Source: Hyphococcus sp. (GTDB lineage Bacteria > Pseudomonadota > Alphaproteobacteria > Caulobacterales > Parvularculaceae). Taken from it: a stretch of 64,000 bases of DNA. The stretch spans positions 153,881 through 217,880 of the forward strand of contig JAJFFY010000007.1 of NCBI GenBank assembly GCA_021776415.1, read 5' to 3'. Shown in pieces: positions 9,298 through 18,190 of this stretch (position 1 is the first letter of the stretch; each line of letters begins with the position of its first letter). Position numbers and translations under genes: made by a program. The notes below the pieces were generated by a model. The model ran no database searches. It had not been told where the DNA came from and saw nothing but the letters and a program-made list of their open reading frames with translations.

Positions 9298-11046
9298 TCA
9301 CCCAAACCTTACCAACCGCCCAGGCCGTGCGTCGGTGATCTGATCATTATCGATCACCTGTTCGCCGGCGACCAGCGTTGCGCGGTAGCCGGTGACCGGT
9401 TGCAATAGGCGTTGCCCGCCGGCGGGGAGGTCCTGGACCATATGCGGGGTCCCGAGGCGGAGTTTGGTGTGGTCGATGACATTGATGTCGGCGCGCATGC
9501 CTTCGCGCAGACGTCCGCGGTCTTTGAGGCCGAGATAATCGGCGCCGTCGGCGGTCAGCATTTGCACGGCGCGCGCAAGATCGATGCGGTCTTGGTCGCG
9601 GCACCAGTAAGACAACAGATAAGTCGGAAAGCTGGCGTCGCAGATGGTGCCCACATGGGCGCCGCCATCGGACAGGCCGGGCAGGGCGTTGGGGTGGGTC
9701 AGCATCTTATAGACATTGTCGTAGTTGAAGTCGGTGTAATTATAGATCGGGAAATAGATCAGCTGGCGGCCATCCATCTCCAAGCAAGTATCGTAAAGCT
9801 TTTCCATCGCGCTAACGCCGTCGCGCTTGGCTTCGGCGCCGAGGGATTGATCTGCAGGCTGCTCATAGTCCGGCGTCTCGCCAAGCCGGAAGAATTTATT
9901 GGCGACCAGTTCAATCGCCGCGATCATCGTATCGGCGATCGGCGGCACCGAGGAGCCTTCACCGGCAAGCTTCAGGGGCGTCTCGGACAGGCATTGTTTT
10001 TTAAACGCCGGATCGCGCATGATCGCCACGCGCTCGGCCAGCGGTTTGTCCTTAATCTCAACATAGCTGGGCTGTGCCATGATCGGGTGGAAAGTGCATT
10101 GCAGCCCCTGAAACACGCCGATGGCGCGCGGCGCGACCTGGACGTGAAGCTTAACCCCGTCGGCATTCAGCCGTTCCGTTTCATCAAGGATGCGCCGCCA
10201 GTCACCCGGCGCCATGTCGCGTTGCATCAGCGATATTGAAGCCGGCTTGTCGCCGCTGGCGCGCAGGAATGCTTCGACTATTGAAAATTCCTGATCGAAC
10301 TGGTCGCCTTCACGTTCGAGGTTAAAATCATTGACGATCTGCAGGACGCCATGGTCGAGACCGTCAAGCGCCGAGGCAATACCGGTCAATTCGTTGACGC
10401 TGGCTTCGGCGCTTGGCGTCCAGTCGCCGTCGGCGGTGCGGTGAACATCGGTGCGGCCGATCGAAAAACCGGCGGCGCCGGCTTCCATTGCCTCGCGGAC
10501 GATGTCGCGCATTTTTGTAATGTCGTCCTCGCTCGCCTTTTCATGGCTGCAGGCGCGCTCGCCCATGGCGTAGACCCGCACCGGGTCGTGGCCGATCATG
10601 ACGCCGAAATCGATCGTATGCGACATCGCGTCGATGGCGTTCATATAATCGGGAAAGCTTTCCCAGTTCCAGGTCAGGCCTTCGTGAAGCGCCGTGCCCG
10701 GAATATCTTCAACGCCCTCCATCAGGCGCACCAACCGGTCATGATCTTGGGGTTTTACCGGTGCGAAACCAACGCCGCAATTGCCCATCAGCATGGTGGT
10801 CACCCCATGATTGACCGAGGGCCGCATTTCCTGGTCCCATGATATCTGTCCATCATAATGGGTATGCAGATCAATGAAGCCGGGCGTGACGATGGCGCCG
10901 CCGGCGTCGATGGTCCGGTCCGCCTCAGCGTCGCAAGCGCCAATTTCAGTGATGCGTCCGTCCTTGACGCCAATATTGGCGTGGATCGGTGCGCCGCCGT
11001 CGCCGTCATAGACAATGCCGCCGGTGATCTTGAGGTCAAAGCTCAT
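9298..11046 (-). CDS. N-acyl-D-amino-acid deacylase family amidohydrolase
   Basis: 582 residues from ATG at 11046 (GAGG upstream; [10 protein letters not shown] is the usual first strand of these amidohydrolases). The metal-binding HTH sits at residues 61-63 in [11 protein letters not shown], with the D-aminoacylase-type Cys90 in GNCGVG and the late DGGAHVG motif near residue 480 carrying the catalytic Asp. The composite beta-sandwich/TIM barrel family cleaves N-acyl-D-amino acids or related amides. It overlaps the transporter gene upstream by four bases (ATGA), so uptake and hydrolysis of an amide or peptide-like compound may be linked. Confidence 0.9.
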   Translation of the reverse strand: MSFDLKITGGIVYDGDGGAPIHANIGVKDGRITEIGACDAEADRTIDAGGAIVTPGFIDLHTHYDGQISWDQEMRPSVNHGVTTMLMGNCGVGFAPVKPQDHDRLVRLMEGVEDIPGTALHEGLTWNWESFPDYMNAIDAMSHTIDFGVMIGHDPVRVYAMGERACSHEKASEDDITKMRDIVREAMEAGAAGFSIGRTDVHRTADGDWTPSAEASVNELTGIASALDGLDHGVLQIVNDFNLEREGDQFDQEFSIVEAFLRASGDKPASISLMQRDMAPGDWRRILDETERLNADGVKLHVQVAPRAIGVFQGLQCTFHPIMAQPSYVEIKDKPLAERVAIMRDPAFKKQCLSETPLKLAGEGSSVPPIADTMIAAIELVANKFFRLGETPDYEQPADQSLGAEAKRDGVSAMEKLYDTCLEMDGRQLIYFPIYNYTDFNYDNVYKMLTHPNALPGLSDGGAHVGTICDASFPTYLLSYWCRDQDRIDLARAVQMLTADGADYLGLKDRGRLREGMRADINVIDHTKLRLGTPHMVQDLPAGGQRLLQPVTGYRATLVAGEQVIDNDQITDARPGRLVRFG

Positions 11047-11960
11047 GGGTTTCCTCTTTGTCGGTCGAGATATCTGAACCATGCGATCATAGCCCCGCCG
11101 GAAAAGAAGTGCCAAACGCCCCAAGCAGCTGCAATTGCCGCAGCGCCGCCAAGACCCTTGAGTTGCGCCAGAAGTAGAACCACCGCCAGACCGGCGTTTT
11201 GAATGCCGACTTCAAAGGTGAGTGTGCGACGGCGCGCTCTGTCGGCGCCAAGCGCGCGTCCGGCGCCGGCTCCAAGCGCGAAAGCCGCGGCGTTGTGAGA
11301 CGCGACAGGGATAAGAACGAGCGCCCAGCCCGCGACCAGGATCGACCAGAATTCAAGAACGCCGTCGATAATGACAAAGCCAAGAACACCGGCGCCAAAC
11401 CAGGCGAGAGGTTTTCTGATTTTTTCAGCAGCAGAAGGCCAGAAGTGCGCCGCAAGCATGCCGAGACCAAGGGGCGCGGCGAGCATCAATGTTGTCTGCA
11501 GTACAAAAGTGACGCGGTTAAAGTCTATGGTTTGCAGAAGATCGGCGGTTGGCGGGTATAGCGCTGACCAGAATAAAATCGCGGCTGGCGTCCAAAACGC
11601 CGCAATGACGCTGGACCCGGCGGTCAGCGACACTGAATAAGCCGCATCGCCGCGTGCGGCGAAGGTCATGAAATTTGAAACATTGCCGCCGGGACAAGCC
11701 GCGACGACGATCATGCCGAGCGCAATCGACGGCGGCGGCGACAGCAGCGCGACCAGTGCGATAGTCATCGCCGGCAGGCCGATCAATTGCGCGGCGAGCC
11801 CGCCCCAGAAAAGTTTCGGTTTGGTTTTGAGAAAGCTGAAATGTTCGGGTTTAAGCCCGAGGGCGATGGCGAACATCATTGTGACGATGGCGCCGGCGAG
11901 CAATAGCTGTGCTTCGGGGCCGAGCGTGATGGTCAGTTGGTCAAGCGTTGTGGCGTTCAT
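11043..11960 (-). CDS. Bile acid:sodium symporter (BASS) family transporter
   Basis: 305 residues with eight to nine hydrophobic helices and the family hallmark ACPGGNVSNFMTFAARGD (about residues 87-105), where sodium is bound in BASS proteins. A second conserved region, VEVGIQNAGLA-like (here FEVGIQNAGLAVVLLL), lies near residue 245. It imports an organic anion with sodium across the inner membrane. It is first of a two-gene unit with the D-aminoacylase, which suggests that the substrate is an acylated amino acid or other amide, though this is inference. Confidence 0.88.
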   Translation of the reverse strand: MNATTLDQLTITLGPEAQLLLAGAIVTMMFAIALGLKPEHFSFLKTKPKLFWGGLAAQLIGLPAMTIALVALLSPPPSIALGMIVVAACPGGNVSNFMTFAARGDAAYSVSLTAGSSVIAAFWTPAAILFWSALYPPTADLLQTIDFNRVTFVLQTTLMLAAPLGLGMLAAHFWPSAAEKIRKPLAWFGAGVLGFVIIDGVLEFWSILVAGWALVLIPVASHNAAAFALGAGAGRALGADRARRRTLTFEVGIQNAGLAVVLLLAQLKGLGGAAAIAAAWGVWHFFSGGAMIAWFRYLDRQRGNP

Positions 11961-11969
11961 GGGTGCGCG

Positions 11970-12203
11970 CTATCCGGCAAAGAAAAGGACGATGGCCCGC
12001 GTAAGCATTGTTACTATAAGGGTTACGATTATATCGCGTCCAATCGTCCACCCCACAAAAGCGCCAAGACCTGCTGTTATCGTGCTGATGATCCAGAAAA
12101 AAGCCAGATTGAAAATGCCCAACTGCACCCATATGTAGATGGAAATACCGAAGGAGATAAAGGCTGCAAGTAAAATATGAACAAGAAAACTGTTGTTTTT
12201 CAT
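11970..12203 (-). CDS. Small two-helix membrane protein
   Basis: 77 residues from ATG at 12203 (a TTG one codon earlier is also possible). It is almost entirely hydrophobic, with two to three predicted membrane segments and a central Gly-rich turn (TAGLGAFVGW). No known family is recognised. It lies between the DUF3429 gene and the BASS transporter on the same strand and is likely part of that transcription unit. No good ribosome binding site is visible, so expression is less certain than for its neighbours. Confidence 0.55.
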   Translation of the reverse strand: MKNNSFLVHILLAAFISFGISIYIWVQLGIFNLAFFWIISTITAGLGAFVGWTIGRDIIVTLIVTMLTRAIVLFFAG

Positions 12204-12224
12204 CAATCAAAACCCGATGCGCAT

Positions 12225-12710
12225 TTAGTAAAATCCCCAGATAAACAAACGGGCGACAATCAGCGAAATCGCCAGCCCCGCCCACAGGGTGAGACGGATG
12301 CGCAGTTGTGCGTACCAGCGTGGCAAAACCCCGGCGGAGGCGGCCTGAAGATCGCGCATCAGGAGATAGATCAGCAACGCGAGGATAATAAGATGTCGCC
12401 ATGCCGCATCGAGCGAGAAGAAGAAAACCCCGCTTGGAATAACCGCGAGAAAAGCGACTAAGGTGATGAGCTGTCCGGGCAGGAAGGATTCATATTGCTT
12501 CACCGCCGGAGACAGCGTGATGCCCGCGCCCGCGCCGGCGAGATAGGCAACCATAACGCCGCCATAGATCAGCGCGAACTGATGAAAATCCAGCGCGAAA
12601 TATTGCGGCAATGGCCACGGGCTCATCCACAAGGCGACGGCGGCGACAATGAACGGCAAAAGCGATAATAGCCCAAGCCGCGTCATCTGTTCTTGTTGCC
12701 GGTTGGCCAT
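12225..12710 (-). CDS. DUF3429 integral membrane protein
   Basis: 161 residues with about five predicted membrane helices. The opening pattern (LGLLSLLPFIVAAVALW), the FALIYGGVMVAYLAGAGAG helix and the IRLTLWAGLAISLI end match the DUF3429 family of proteobacterial inner-membrane proteins. No function is established for the family. It lies 21 bases upstream of the small membrane gene at 11970-12203 and may start a four-gene unit with the BASS transporter and D-aminoacylase. Confidence 0.75.
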   Translation of the reverse strand: MANRQQEQMTRLGLLSLLPFIVAAVALWMSPWPLPQYFALDFHQFALIYGGVMVAYLAGAGAGITLSPAVKQYESFLPGQLITLVAFLAVIPSGVFFFSLDAAWRHLIILALLIYLLMRDLQAASAGVLPRWYAQLRIRLTLWAGLAISLIVARLFIWGFY

Positions 12711-12730
12711 ATTACCCCTCCGGCCTCAGC

Positions 12731-12876
12731 CTATAGCAAAATGCGTTCAATATGAATACGTGCATTTTGCTATAGTTTTTGTAGCCGCATCCGCCCGCGC
12801 GCGAAGGCGCGCTAATCATAAATTGACCGCCTTTGCGGTCGACGCGAAAACCGCCGCACACTTTTCGCTCGATGCT
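12731..12876 (+). repeat. Composite palindromic repeat, copy 1 (divergent)
   Basis: This copy has a 45-base hairpin (CTATAGCAAAATGC at 12731-12744 against its exact complement at 12762-12775). The body that follows is shared with the copies at 14672, 22001 and 43574: GGCGCGC blocks, ATCATA, a GACCGC/GCGGTC mini-hairpin near 12825-12840, then an ACCG...CACTTTTCG block. The hairpin arms differ in sequence from the other copies, so it is a divergent member. Confidence 0.7.
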
Positions 12877-12886
12877 TTGACCATAT

Positions 12887-13669
12887 TTATGATTTGCGAA
12901 ACGCAAGCGCTGCAATCCAGCCTGCAAAAAGCGATATGACGACGCAGAGGATGCCGTAAGTCACCGGCTGGTCGTGGGCGAGGTCGAAAATACGCCGCTC
13001 AATGCCGACTTTGTTGACCACCAGCTCAGCCTCGTCGCGCCCCAGCAATATGCCGTCCTGATAGAGATACACCACAACGCTGTAATCGCCGACCGGCGTA
13101 TTGGCGGGCAGATCGACATTGATGGTAAACAGGGCGCCTTTTTTGAATTCAACGCCGCCGACCCGGTCGCGATAAAGGCCGGTATCTTCGGCTTCGCTGA
13201 CAAAGGCTTTGGCGAACAATTCGGCATGGGCGTCGGTTTGCGCCTCATCCGCCGCCTCTACATCATCCTGCGCCGCATTTATTGTCAGAAAATCCGCACC
13301 AAGATGATAGGCGGCCTGGTCCGGCAGGGGGGCGATGTCGGTGATCGGCCGGTTGGCGTTGGTCAGGTATAGCCCGGGCGCATCCTTGATTGCATGGGTG
13401 TTGCCGGGCATCCATATAGGGCCTCTTTTTTCCAGTTGGCGAATTTGAAATTGCGTTGCCGGCCCGCGGATGACTGAAATAATATCAACGCCGGCGCCAT
13501 CGTCAGCGCTGGGCGTCTCAACGCCGCTAATGGCGCCGAACAGCGTCAGCCGGGCGCCGGAAAATCCGGTATCGACCTCAACACGGTCATCGGTCAGGGC
13601 AATGGAAAGATCGGCGGCCTGCGCCGGCGCGAGCATGAACCAGACCCATAAGATGGCGATCAAACGCAT
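12887..13669 (-). CDS. TIGR02186 family membrane protein, partner of TauE/SafE permease
   Basis: 260 residues from ATG at 13669. A signal peptide (MRLIAILWVWFMLAPAQA) is followed by a beta-rich periplasmic domain and one C-terminal membrane helix (YGILCVVISLFAGWIAALAF). This is the layout of the alphaproteobacterial TIGR02186 / Alph_Pro_TM family. Its start overlaps the stop of the TauE-family gene by one base (TGATG), and the two families are commonly found together in alphaproteobacteria. It probably assists the permease at the membrane. Its reading frame happens to stay open upstream through the permease gene, but that extension is not a fusion. Confidence 0.85.
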   Translation of the reverse strand: MRLIAILWVWFMLAPAQAADLSIALTDDRVEVDTGFSGARLTLFGAISGVETPSADDGAGVDIISVIRGPATQFQIRQLEKRGPIWMPGNTHAIKDAPGLYLTNANRPITDIAPLPDQAAYHLGADFLTINAAQDDVEAADEAQTDAHAELFAKAFVSEAEDTGLYRDRVGGVEFKKGALFTINVDLPANTPVGDYSVVVYLYQDGILLGRDEAELVVNKVGIERRIFDLAHDQPVTYGILCVVISLFAGWIAALAFRKS

Positions 13670-14583
13670 CAAGGCGCCCCCACAACAATGAAGGGCGAGG
13701 CCGGCGGCGTCACCAGACCAAACAGCAGCCGGGCGCAAACGCCGAGCACGATCAACGCCAGCAGCGCACGCAACTGCTCGCCTTTTAGTCGTCGTCCCGC
13801 CCGCGCGCCGATCTGTGCGCCGATCACGCCGCCGGTCAGCAGCAATAGTGCAAGCACAATATCGACAGTCTGGTTTGCCGCCGCATGCAGGACCGTTGCA
13901 ATCGCGGTGACGAATATGATCTGAAACAGCGACGTGCCGATCACAACATTTGTCGGCATCTTTAAAATGTAGAGCATCGCCGGCACCATGATGAAGCCGC
14001 CGCCGACGCCCATGATTGCCGAAAGCACGCCGACCAGAAAGCCAAGTATGATCGGCGGGATCGGGCTGATATAAATTTGCGAGCGGCGAAACCGCATCGC
14101 GAACGGCATCACCGCCATCCACTCGACGCTGCGATGTTTGCGACGCGGGCGCGGCGCATCGGGCGAGCGCAACAAGGCGCGCACAGATTCCACCATCATC
14201 AGAGCGCCAATAAGCCCGAGGAAAATAATATAGGCGAGCGAGATAAAGGTCTCGATCTGGCCCATGGCGCGGAAATACCGGAATATAAAAATGCCGACAA
14301 CCGCGCCGACGCTGCCGCCGGCGACTAAAAATCCGCCCATCATAAAATCGACGGTCTGTCGCTTTAAATGCGCCAGGACGCCGGAAACCGATGAGGCGAC
14401 GATTTGCGAGGCCTCGGTGCCGACCGCGACCGCCGGGGGGATGCCGTAGAAGATTAATAGCGGGGTCATCAAAAAGCCGCCGCCGACGCCGAACATGCCG
14501 GAGAGAAACCCGACCACCGCGCCCATAAAAATTACGACGAACGGATCGACCGGAATCTCCGCAATGGGGAGATAAATGAGCAT
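13669..14583 (-). CDS. Sulfite exporter TauE/SafE (TSUP) family permease
   Basis: 304 residues with about eight membrane helices arranged as an internal repeat. Each half carries the TSUP signature, GFLSGMFGVGGGFLMTPLL near residues 26-45 and GVLSAIMGVGGGFIMVPAM near 175-195. Members move sulfite, sulfoacetate or related organosulfur anions. ATG at 14583 is the first sensible start. Coupling to the TIGR02186 gene immediately downstream fits the usual alphaproteobacterial pair. The substrate is not determined by the sequence. Confidence 0.9.
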   Translation of the reverse strand: MLIYLPIAEIPVDPFVVIFMGAVVGFLSGMFGVGGGFLMTPLLIFYGIPPAVAVGTEASQIVASSVSGVLAHLKRQTVDFMMGGFLVAGGSVGAVVGIFIFRYFRAMGQIETFISLAYIIFLGLIGALMMVESVRALLRSPDAPRPRRKHRSVEWMAVMPFAMRFRRSQIYISPIPPIILGFLVGVLSAIMGVGGGFIMVPAMLYILKMPTNVVIGTSLFQIIFVTAIATVLHAAANQTVDIVLALLLLTGGVIGAQIGARAGRRLKGEQLRALLALIVLGVCARLLFGLVTPPASPFIVVGAP

Positions 14584-14671
14584 GGCGCCTGCGTCGCAAT
14601 ACGTGCCGAAAAGAAGTGAACCTTAAGGGCTCGCTTATAGAGGCGCCGGGTCGCTCGCGGCAAGCGCCAGC

Positions 14672-14776
14672 CTAGAACATCGGCCGATTAAGAAGAATCG
14701 CCCGATGTTCTAGATTCTTTGTAGTACGCCGGGGTTTTCGAAAAACCGGTTTCCACTTTTTCGCCCGGCGTTCTAG
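14672..14776 (+). repeat. Composite palindromic repeat, copy 2 (short)
   Basis: The hairpin at 14672-14713 starts CTAGAACATCGG and ends with its complement. It is followed by ATTCTTTG, GCCGG, and the block CGAAAAACCGGTTTCCAC that runs into TTTTTCGCCCGGCG and a closing CTAG. It lacks the middle GACCGC/GCGGTC mini-hairpin found in the longer copies. Its last CTAG supplies the TAG stop of the podJ-like gene on the minus strand. Confidence 0.85.
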
Positions 14777-17733
14777 CCAGCTGGCGCGATCTCGTTTGCT
14801 TCCGCATCGGGTGTGCGCGCTTGCCACTCGGCGATGGTTTTGTCGAGCTCTGCTTTTTGTGCCGTGGTGAGTGCGTTGGCGACGCTTGCGGCGAGCGGCT
14901 GGGCTTGCTCATCGCCATTGCTGGCGGCGAGCGAGTACCAGTAATAGGCTTTGCCAGCGTCCTGAACGCCGGACGGCGTTCCATCGCCGGTGGGGTGGAA
15001 AATCGCGCCGAGATTATATTGCGAATCCACCAGTCCGCGATTGGCGGCAAGTTCAAACCAGCCGATGGCTTCGCCGGCGTCAGCCGGTCCGCCTTCACCG
15101 CGCGCGGTCATGATGCCGATACGGTGCATGGCGAGCACATTGCCGCCATTGGCGGCGCGCCGGAACCAGGTGCGGGCGCGGCCGAGGTCGACATCGACGC
15201 CCTGGCCGGTTTTGAAAAATTCGCCAAGCTGCAATTGCGCCGGCGGATGGCCGAGCGCGGAGGCCTCGCGCAGCTTGGTGATTGCGGCGGTGGATTCTGC
15301 ATCCGTTTCGGCCGCCCCAAGCCCGGCCATGGCGTCGCTATAGAGGGCGCGTGGGTCAATCGTCGGTGCGTTCGGCACATCAAGCGTATTGTCGGCGGCG
15401 GGCGGCGCATCGCCAGTCGACGGACCCGCGACAAGTCCGCCGCGGTCAACCGCGTCGGGGGATTTGAACACAATATCTTTGACCATAAAGAACAGCACGG
15501 CCAGCGAGAGGAAAATGCCGACGATCAGCGCCAGCGTCAGCGGCCGCGCCGATGCGGTTGCTTTCAAGGTTTCAAACGCCGCCCGGTCCCCATTGCGCAA
15601 GCGCGCCTCTTCGGCTTCCGGCGCTTCCGGTGCAGGGGCGGCGGTCTGTTCGGTTTTGCTCTTGGCGCCGATAAAGGGCAGCTTGCTGCGAAGCGCGGCA
15701 AAGGCGCCGGCTGCCCCGGATGGGCGGTCATTTTCCTCAGCATAATCATTTTGCGGCTCTGCGGCGGCTTCCTGCAGTGCTTCTTTTGCGGCCGCGGCTT
15801 TGATAGTATCGACCGGCACATCGATCTCGCCGCGCGCTTCGGCGAGGCGTTTTTTCCGCGCTCGTGCAACGAGGATAGCTTTTTGCTTCGGCGTTAGCTT
15901 TCGGCGGCGGGGTTTTTTATCTTCTTCCGCGCGCGCGGCCGCGTCTTTTACTTGCCGGCGCGCCGCCTGGAGATAGTCATCCGGCTTTTCTTTCGGCTCA
16001 CCGGCTTCAGTATTTTCTTCGCCGAAGAGCAACGACATAGCTTGTTGTCTCGCACGGTCCTCGGCTTCTTGGTCGGTATCAGTATCAGTCTGTGGGGTTT
16101 CAAGCTTGGGCGCATCAAGATCAGATGCATCAAGATTGGGCGCATCAAGATCAGACGCAAGGTCCGGTTGAACGTCGCCGGTCATGTCGTCGAGGTCGGA
16201 GAGGATCTGGTCGAGGTCGTCGCGCGGCTCGGGTTCGATCTCGGTATTGTCGGCGGCGGAAGCTGCTGGGCCGCCTTGCGGGTTCATGCCGAACACATCG
16301 TGGACTTCTGATAACAGGGCTTGCGCTTCTGCGTCTGCATTATTTTCGACGGCGCTGCGCGGTTCGTCGTCCAGCTCAAAAGAAAAGTCGTCCTTGGCGT
16401 CGTCGCCGGCGGAGACTTCGTCGAGCGCGGCGTCGATTTCGTCAGCGAAGGAGAACGGGTCTTCATCTCCTTCTGCGGCGTTATCTTCAACCGCTTCAAC
16501 CGCCGTTTTCGGGTCGGTGCTGGGCGCTTCATCGCTTACGGGTTCGTCCCCGCTTACGGTTCCGTCGTCTTTATCGGCGTCATCCTTGTCGCCAAAGCCG
16601 AGGGCGGCGGCGAGGGATGAGAAGGCGGACTTTCCTGTAGCGTCTTCGTCTTTTGCTTCGTCTTTTGCATCGTCGCTTGGTTCCGCGTCCTGCGCCGCGG
16701 CGTCTGGTTCTGCGGGAGCCGATTCAGGAGAGGGCGCAGCCAGCGCCTCGCCGGAGGTCTCCATGCGCTTGGTGAGAGATTCAAAAGAGCTTTGCAGTTT
16801 TTCAAAGCGTGCGTCGGCCTCCCGGGTCACCGCGGCAACGGCGGCGTCAATGTCTTTCCGGCTGGCGCCGTCGGATGTTTCCTTGCTGGAAGTCCCTTGC
16901 AAATCTGCAAGCGTTTCCATGACCTTCTGGAGGCCTTCCGCGTTGCGCCGTTCTGCCGCGTCGATTTGGCCGGATAATTTTCCGATGGTGGTTTCAAATG
17001 TGCGAATCTGGTCGCCGCTGCGTTTGATTTCATCGCCAAGCACGCGCAGCCGGTTGCCGGTGCTTTCGACAAAGGCCGGGTCAGCCCCGCCGCTGGCGCC
17101 TTGTTTTTGTGCGGCGGCATCGCCGGCGAGTTTTTCAGTGCGGGTGAGACGCGCGGTCAGACCGTCAATTGCGTCTTTGACAAATCCGAGATCGGAGGCC
17201 CCGCCGCCATCGCCGCCGCCGTCAACGCGTTCGGCAAATTCCTGCAATTGGCGTTCTGTTGCGTCGAGGCGTTCAATCGTCATCTTTTGCGCGGTGTTAA
17301 ATTGTACCGCGACTTGTGTGACTGCTTTTTCAAGCGCTTTGAGCGCGTTGATGCGCTCAATATCGTTGCCGTCGGCTTCGAGTTTTTCGATCCTTGCGCC
17401 AAGGCCGCTGTCGCCGCCTGCGGGCTTGACCCTTTCCAGGCGCTGCACCCGTTCAACCACATCGCCAATCTTGCGGGTGACCTCGCTGACATTCTCGGCG
17501 CCGGCGGTGTGGGTCTGCGCAACTTGTTTGTGCAGATGTTCAATCGCGGTGATGATGTCGCGCAGCTTCAGCCCCTCGACCTCGCCGCCGGAAGATTGCG
17601 GCTCGCCAGCGGTGTAGATCATCTGGTTGAGCCACTCGCCAACGGTCAGGCCTTTGCGCTTGGCGGCTTCTTTTGCCGTTTCACGAGCATCGCGTTCGAT
17701 GCCTTTGACGCTCCAGGGCGCATTCGACTTCAT
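14773..17733 (-). CDS. PodJ-like polar localisation protein with Sel1 repeats
   Basis: 986 residues from ATG at 17733. The start MKSNAPWSVKGIERDARETA and the KGLTVGEWLNQMI motif are the conserved N-terminus of PodJ-type polarity factors. Then come coiled coil (about residues 60-330), a very acidic Asp/Glu/Ala-rich disordered region (about 340-640), one membrane helix (about 732-754) and three to four Sel1/TPR-like repeats in the periplasmic part (about 805-960). In Caulobacter, PodJ builds one cell pole. A perfect CtrA box lies about 170 bases upstream. The TAG stop lies inside a dispersed repeat. TTG at 17763 is an alternative start. Confidence 0.85.
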   Translation of the reverse strand: MKSNAPWSVKGIERDARETAKEAAKRKGLTVGEWLNQMIYTAGEPQSSGGEVEGLKLRDIITAIEHLHKQVAQTHTAGAENVSEVTRKIGDVVERVQRLERVKPAGGDSGLGARIEKLEADGNDIERINALKALEKAVTQVAVQFNTAQKMTIERLDATERQLQEFAERVDGGGDGGGASDLGFVKDAIDGLTARLTRTEKLAGDAAAQKQGASGGADPAFVESTGNRLRVLGDEIKRSGDQIRTFETTIGKLSGQIDAAERRNAEGLQKVMETLADLQGTSSKETSDGASRKDIDAAVAAVTREADARFEKLQSSFESLTKRMETSGEALAAPSPESAPAEPDAAAQDAEPSDDAKDEAKDEDATGKSAFSSLAAALGFGDKDDADKDDGTVSGDEPVSDEAPSTDPKTAVEAVEDNAAEGDEDPFSFADEIDAALDEVSAGDDAKDDFSFELDDEPRSAVENNADAEAQALLSEVHDVFGMNPQGGPAASAADNTEIEPEPRDDLDQILSDLDDMTGDVQPDLASDLDAPNLDASDLDAPKLETPQTDTDTDQEAEDRARQQAMSLLFGEENTEAGEPKEKPDDYLQAARRQVKDAAARAEEDKKPRRRKLTPKQKAILVARARKKRLAEARGEIDVPVDTIKAAAAKEALQEAAAEPQNDYAEENDRPSGAAGAFAALRSKLPFIGAKSKTEQTAAPAPEAPEAEEARLRNGDRAAFETLKATASARPLTLALIVGIFLSLAVLFFMVKDIVFKSPDAVDRGGLVAGPSTGDAPPAADNTLDVPNAPTIDPRALYSDAMAGLGAAETDAESTAAITKLREASALGHPPAQLQLGEFFKTGQGVDVDLGRARTWFRRAANGGNVLAMHRIGIMTARGEGGPADAGEAIGWFELAANRGLVDSQYNLGAIFHPTGDGTPSGVQDAGKAYYWYSLAASNGDEQAQPLAASVANALTTAQKAELDKTIAEWQARTPDAEANEIAPAG

Positions 17734-18190
17734 CTTAAGGTACCCGCCTTTTGTGAGGGCCAATTCCCCCGAAATAGTGTAGTCGCGGCGTTATCAACAC
17801 CGGGACCTAACATTAAGCTGTTAAGGCGCTTCGCATTGCTGGCAAAGCCTTACTGCCGCCACGGCGCTCCGAACAGCTTGCCGACATCACAATTGCCGAC
17901 AATTAACGAAACCTTAACGGCGATTCGGGGCCGGGCGGGTTCATTTCAGGGCTGTTGGGGAGAAATATTGCCCGGTTTAGTGCATTCGGCGACGCCGCCC
18001 GCCGTTACCGCCGCGATGAACGAGAAATTACAGCGCATGCGATGGCGCGTTTCGCCTGTAGCGGTTATGAATTCTGGAAAATGTTAGGATGCCGTTTCTA
18101 AACTTGCTATTTAGGAGTTACGTCCTGATTTCAGGCCGCTAAGGCCATTTCGACAATTAATATTGCGACGATCAAGAACCGAGGAACGCC
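17734..18190. other. Intergenic promoter region between podJ-like gene and acyl-CoA dehydrogenase
   Basis: A 457-base divergent gap with no convincing gene. It holds a perfect CtrA box (17903-17917), a TTAA-N4-TTAA pair near 17814-17825 and a GATTC (a CcrM-type GANTC site) just after the CtrA box. No tRNA-like or terminator structure was seen. Confidence 0.6.
17903..17917. promoter_or_regulatory. CtrA box upstream of podJ-like gene
   Basis: TTAACGAAACCTTAA is a perfect match to the CtrA consensus TTAA-N7-TTAA. It is 170 bases upstream of the podJ-like start and 274 bases upstream of the acyl-CoA dehydrogenase start. Cell-cycle control of the podJ-like gene is the simpler reading. CtrA itself is outside the window. 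Confidence 0.65.

Noticed and set aside
12711..12886. tRNA or small RNA gene in the structured gap before the DUF3429 gene
   Set aside because: The structure is explained by the repeat family; no cloverleaf, anticodon loop or CCA-type end was found.
12887..14599. A 570-codon open frame spanning the TIGR02186 gene and the TauE gene, which could look like a fusion
   Set aside because: The upstream 310 codons are Arg/Gly-rich nonsense in another frame of the TauE/SafE gene; the real gene starts at 13669 with a signal peptide and overlaps the TauE stop by one base.
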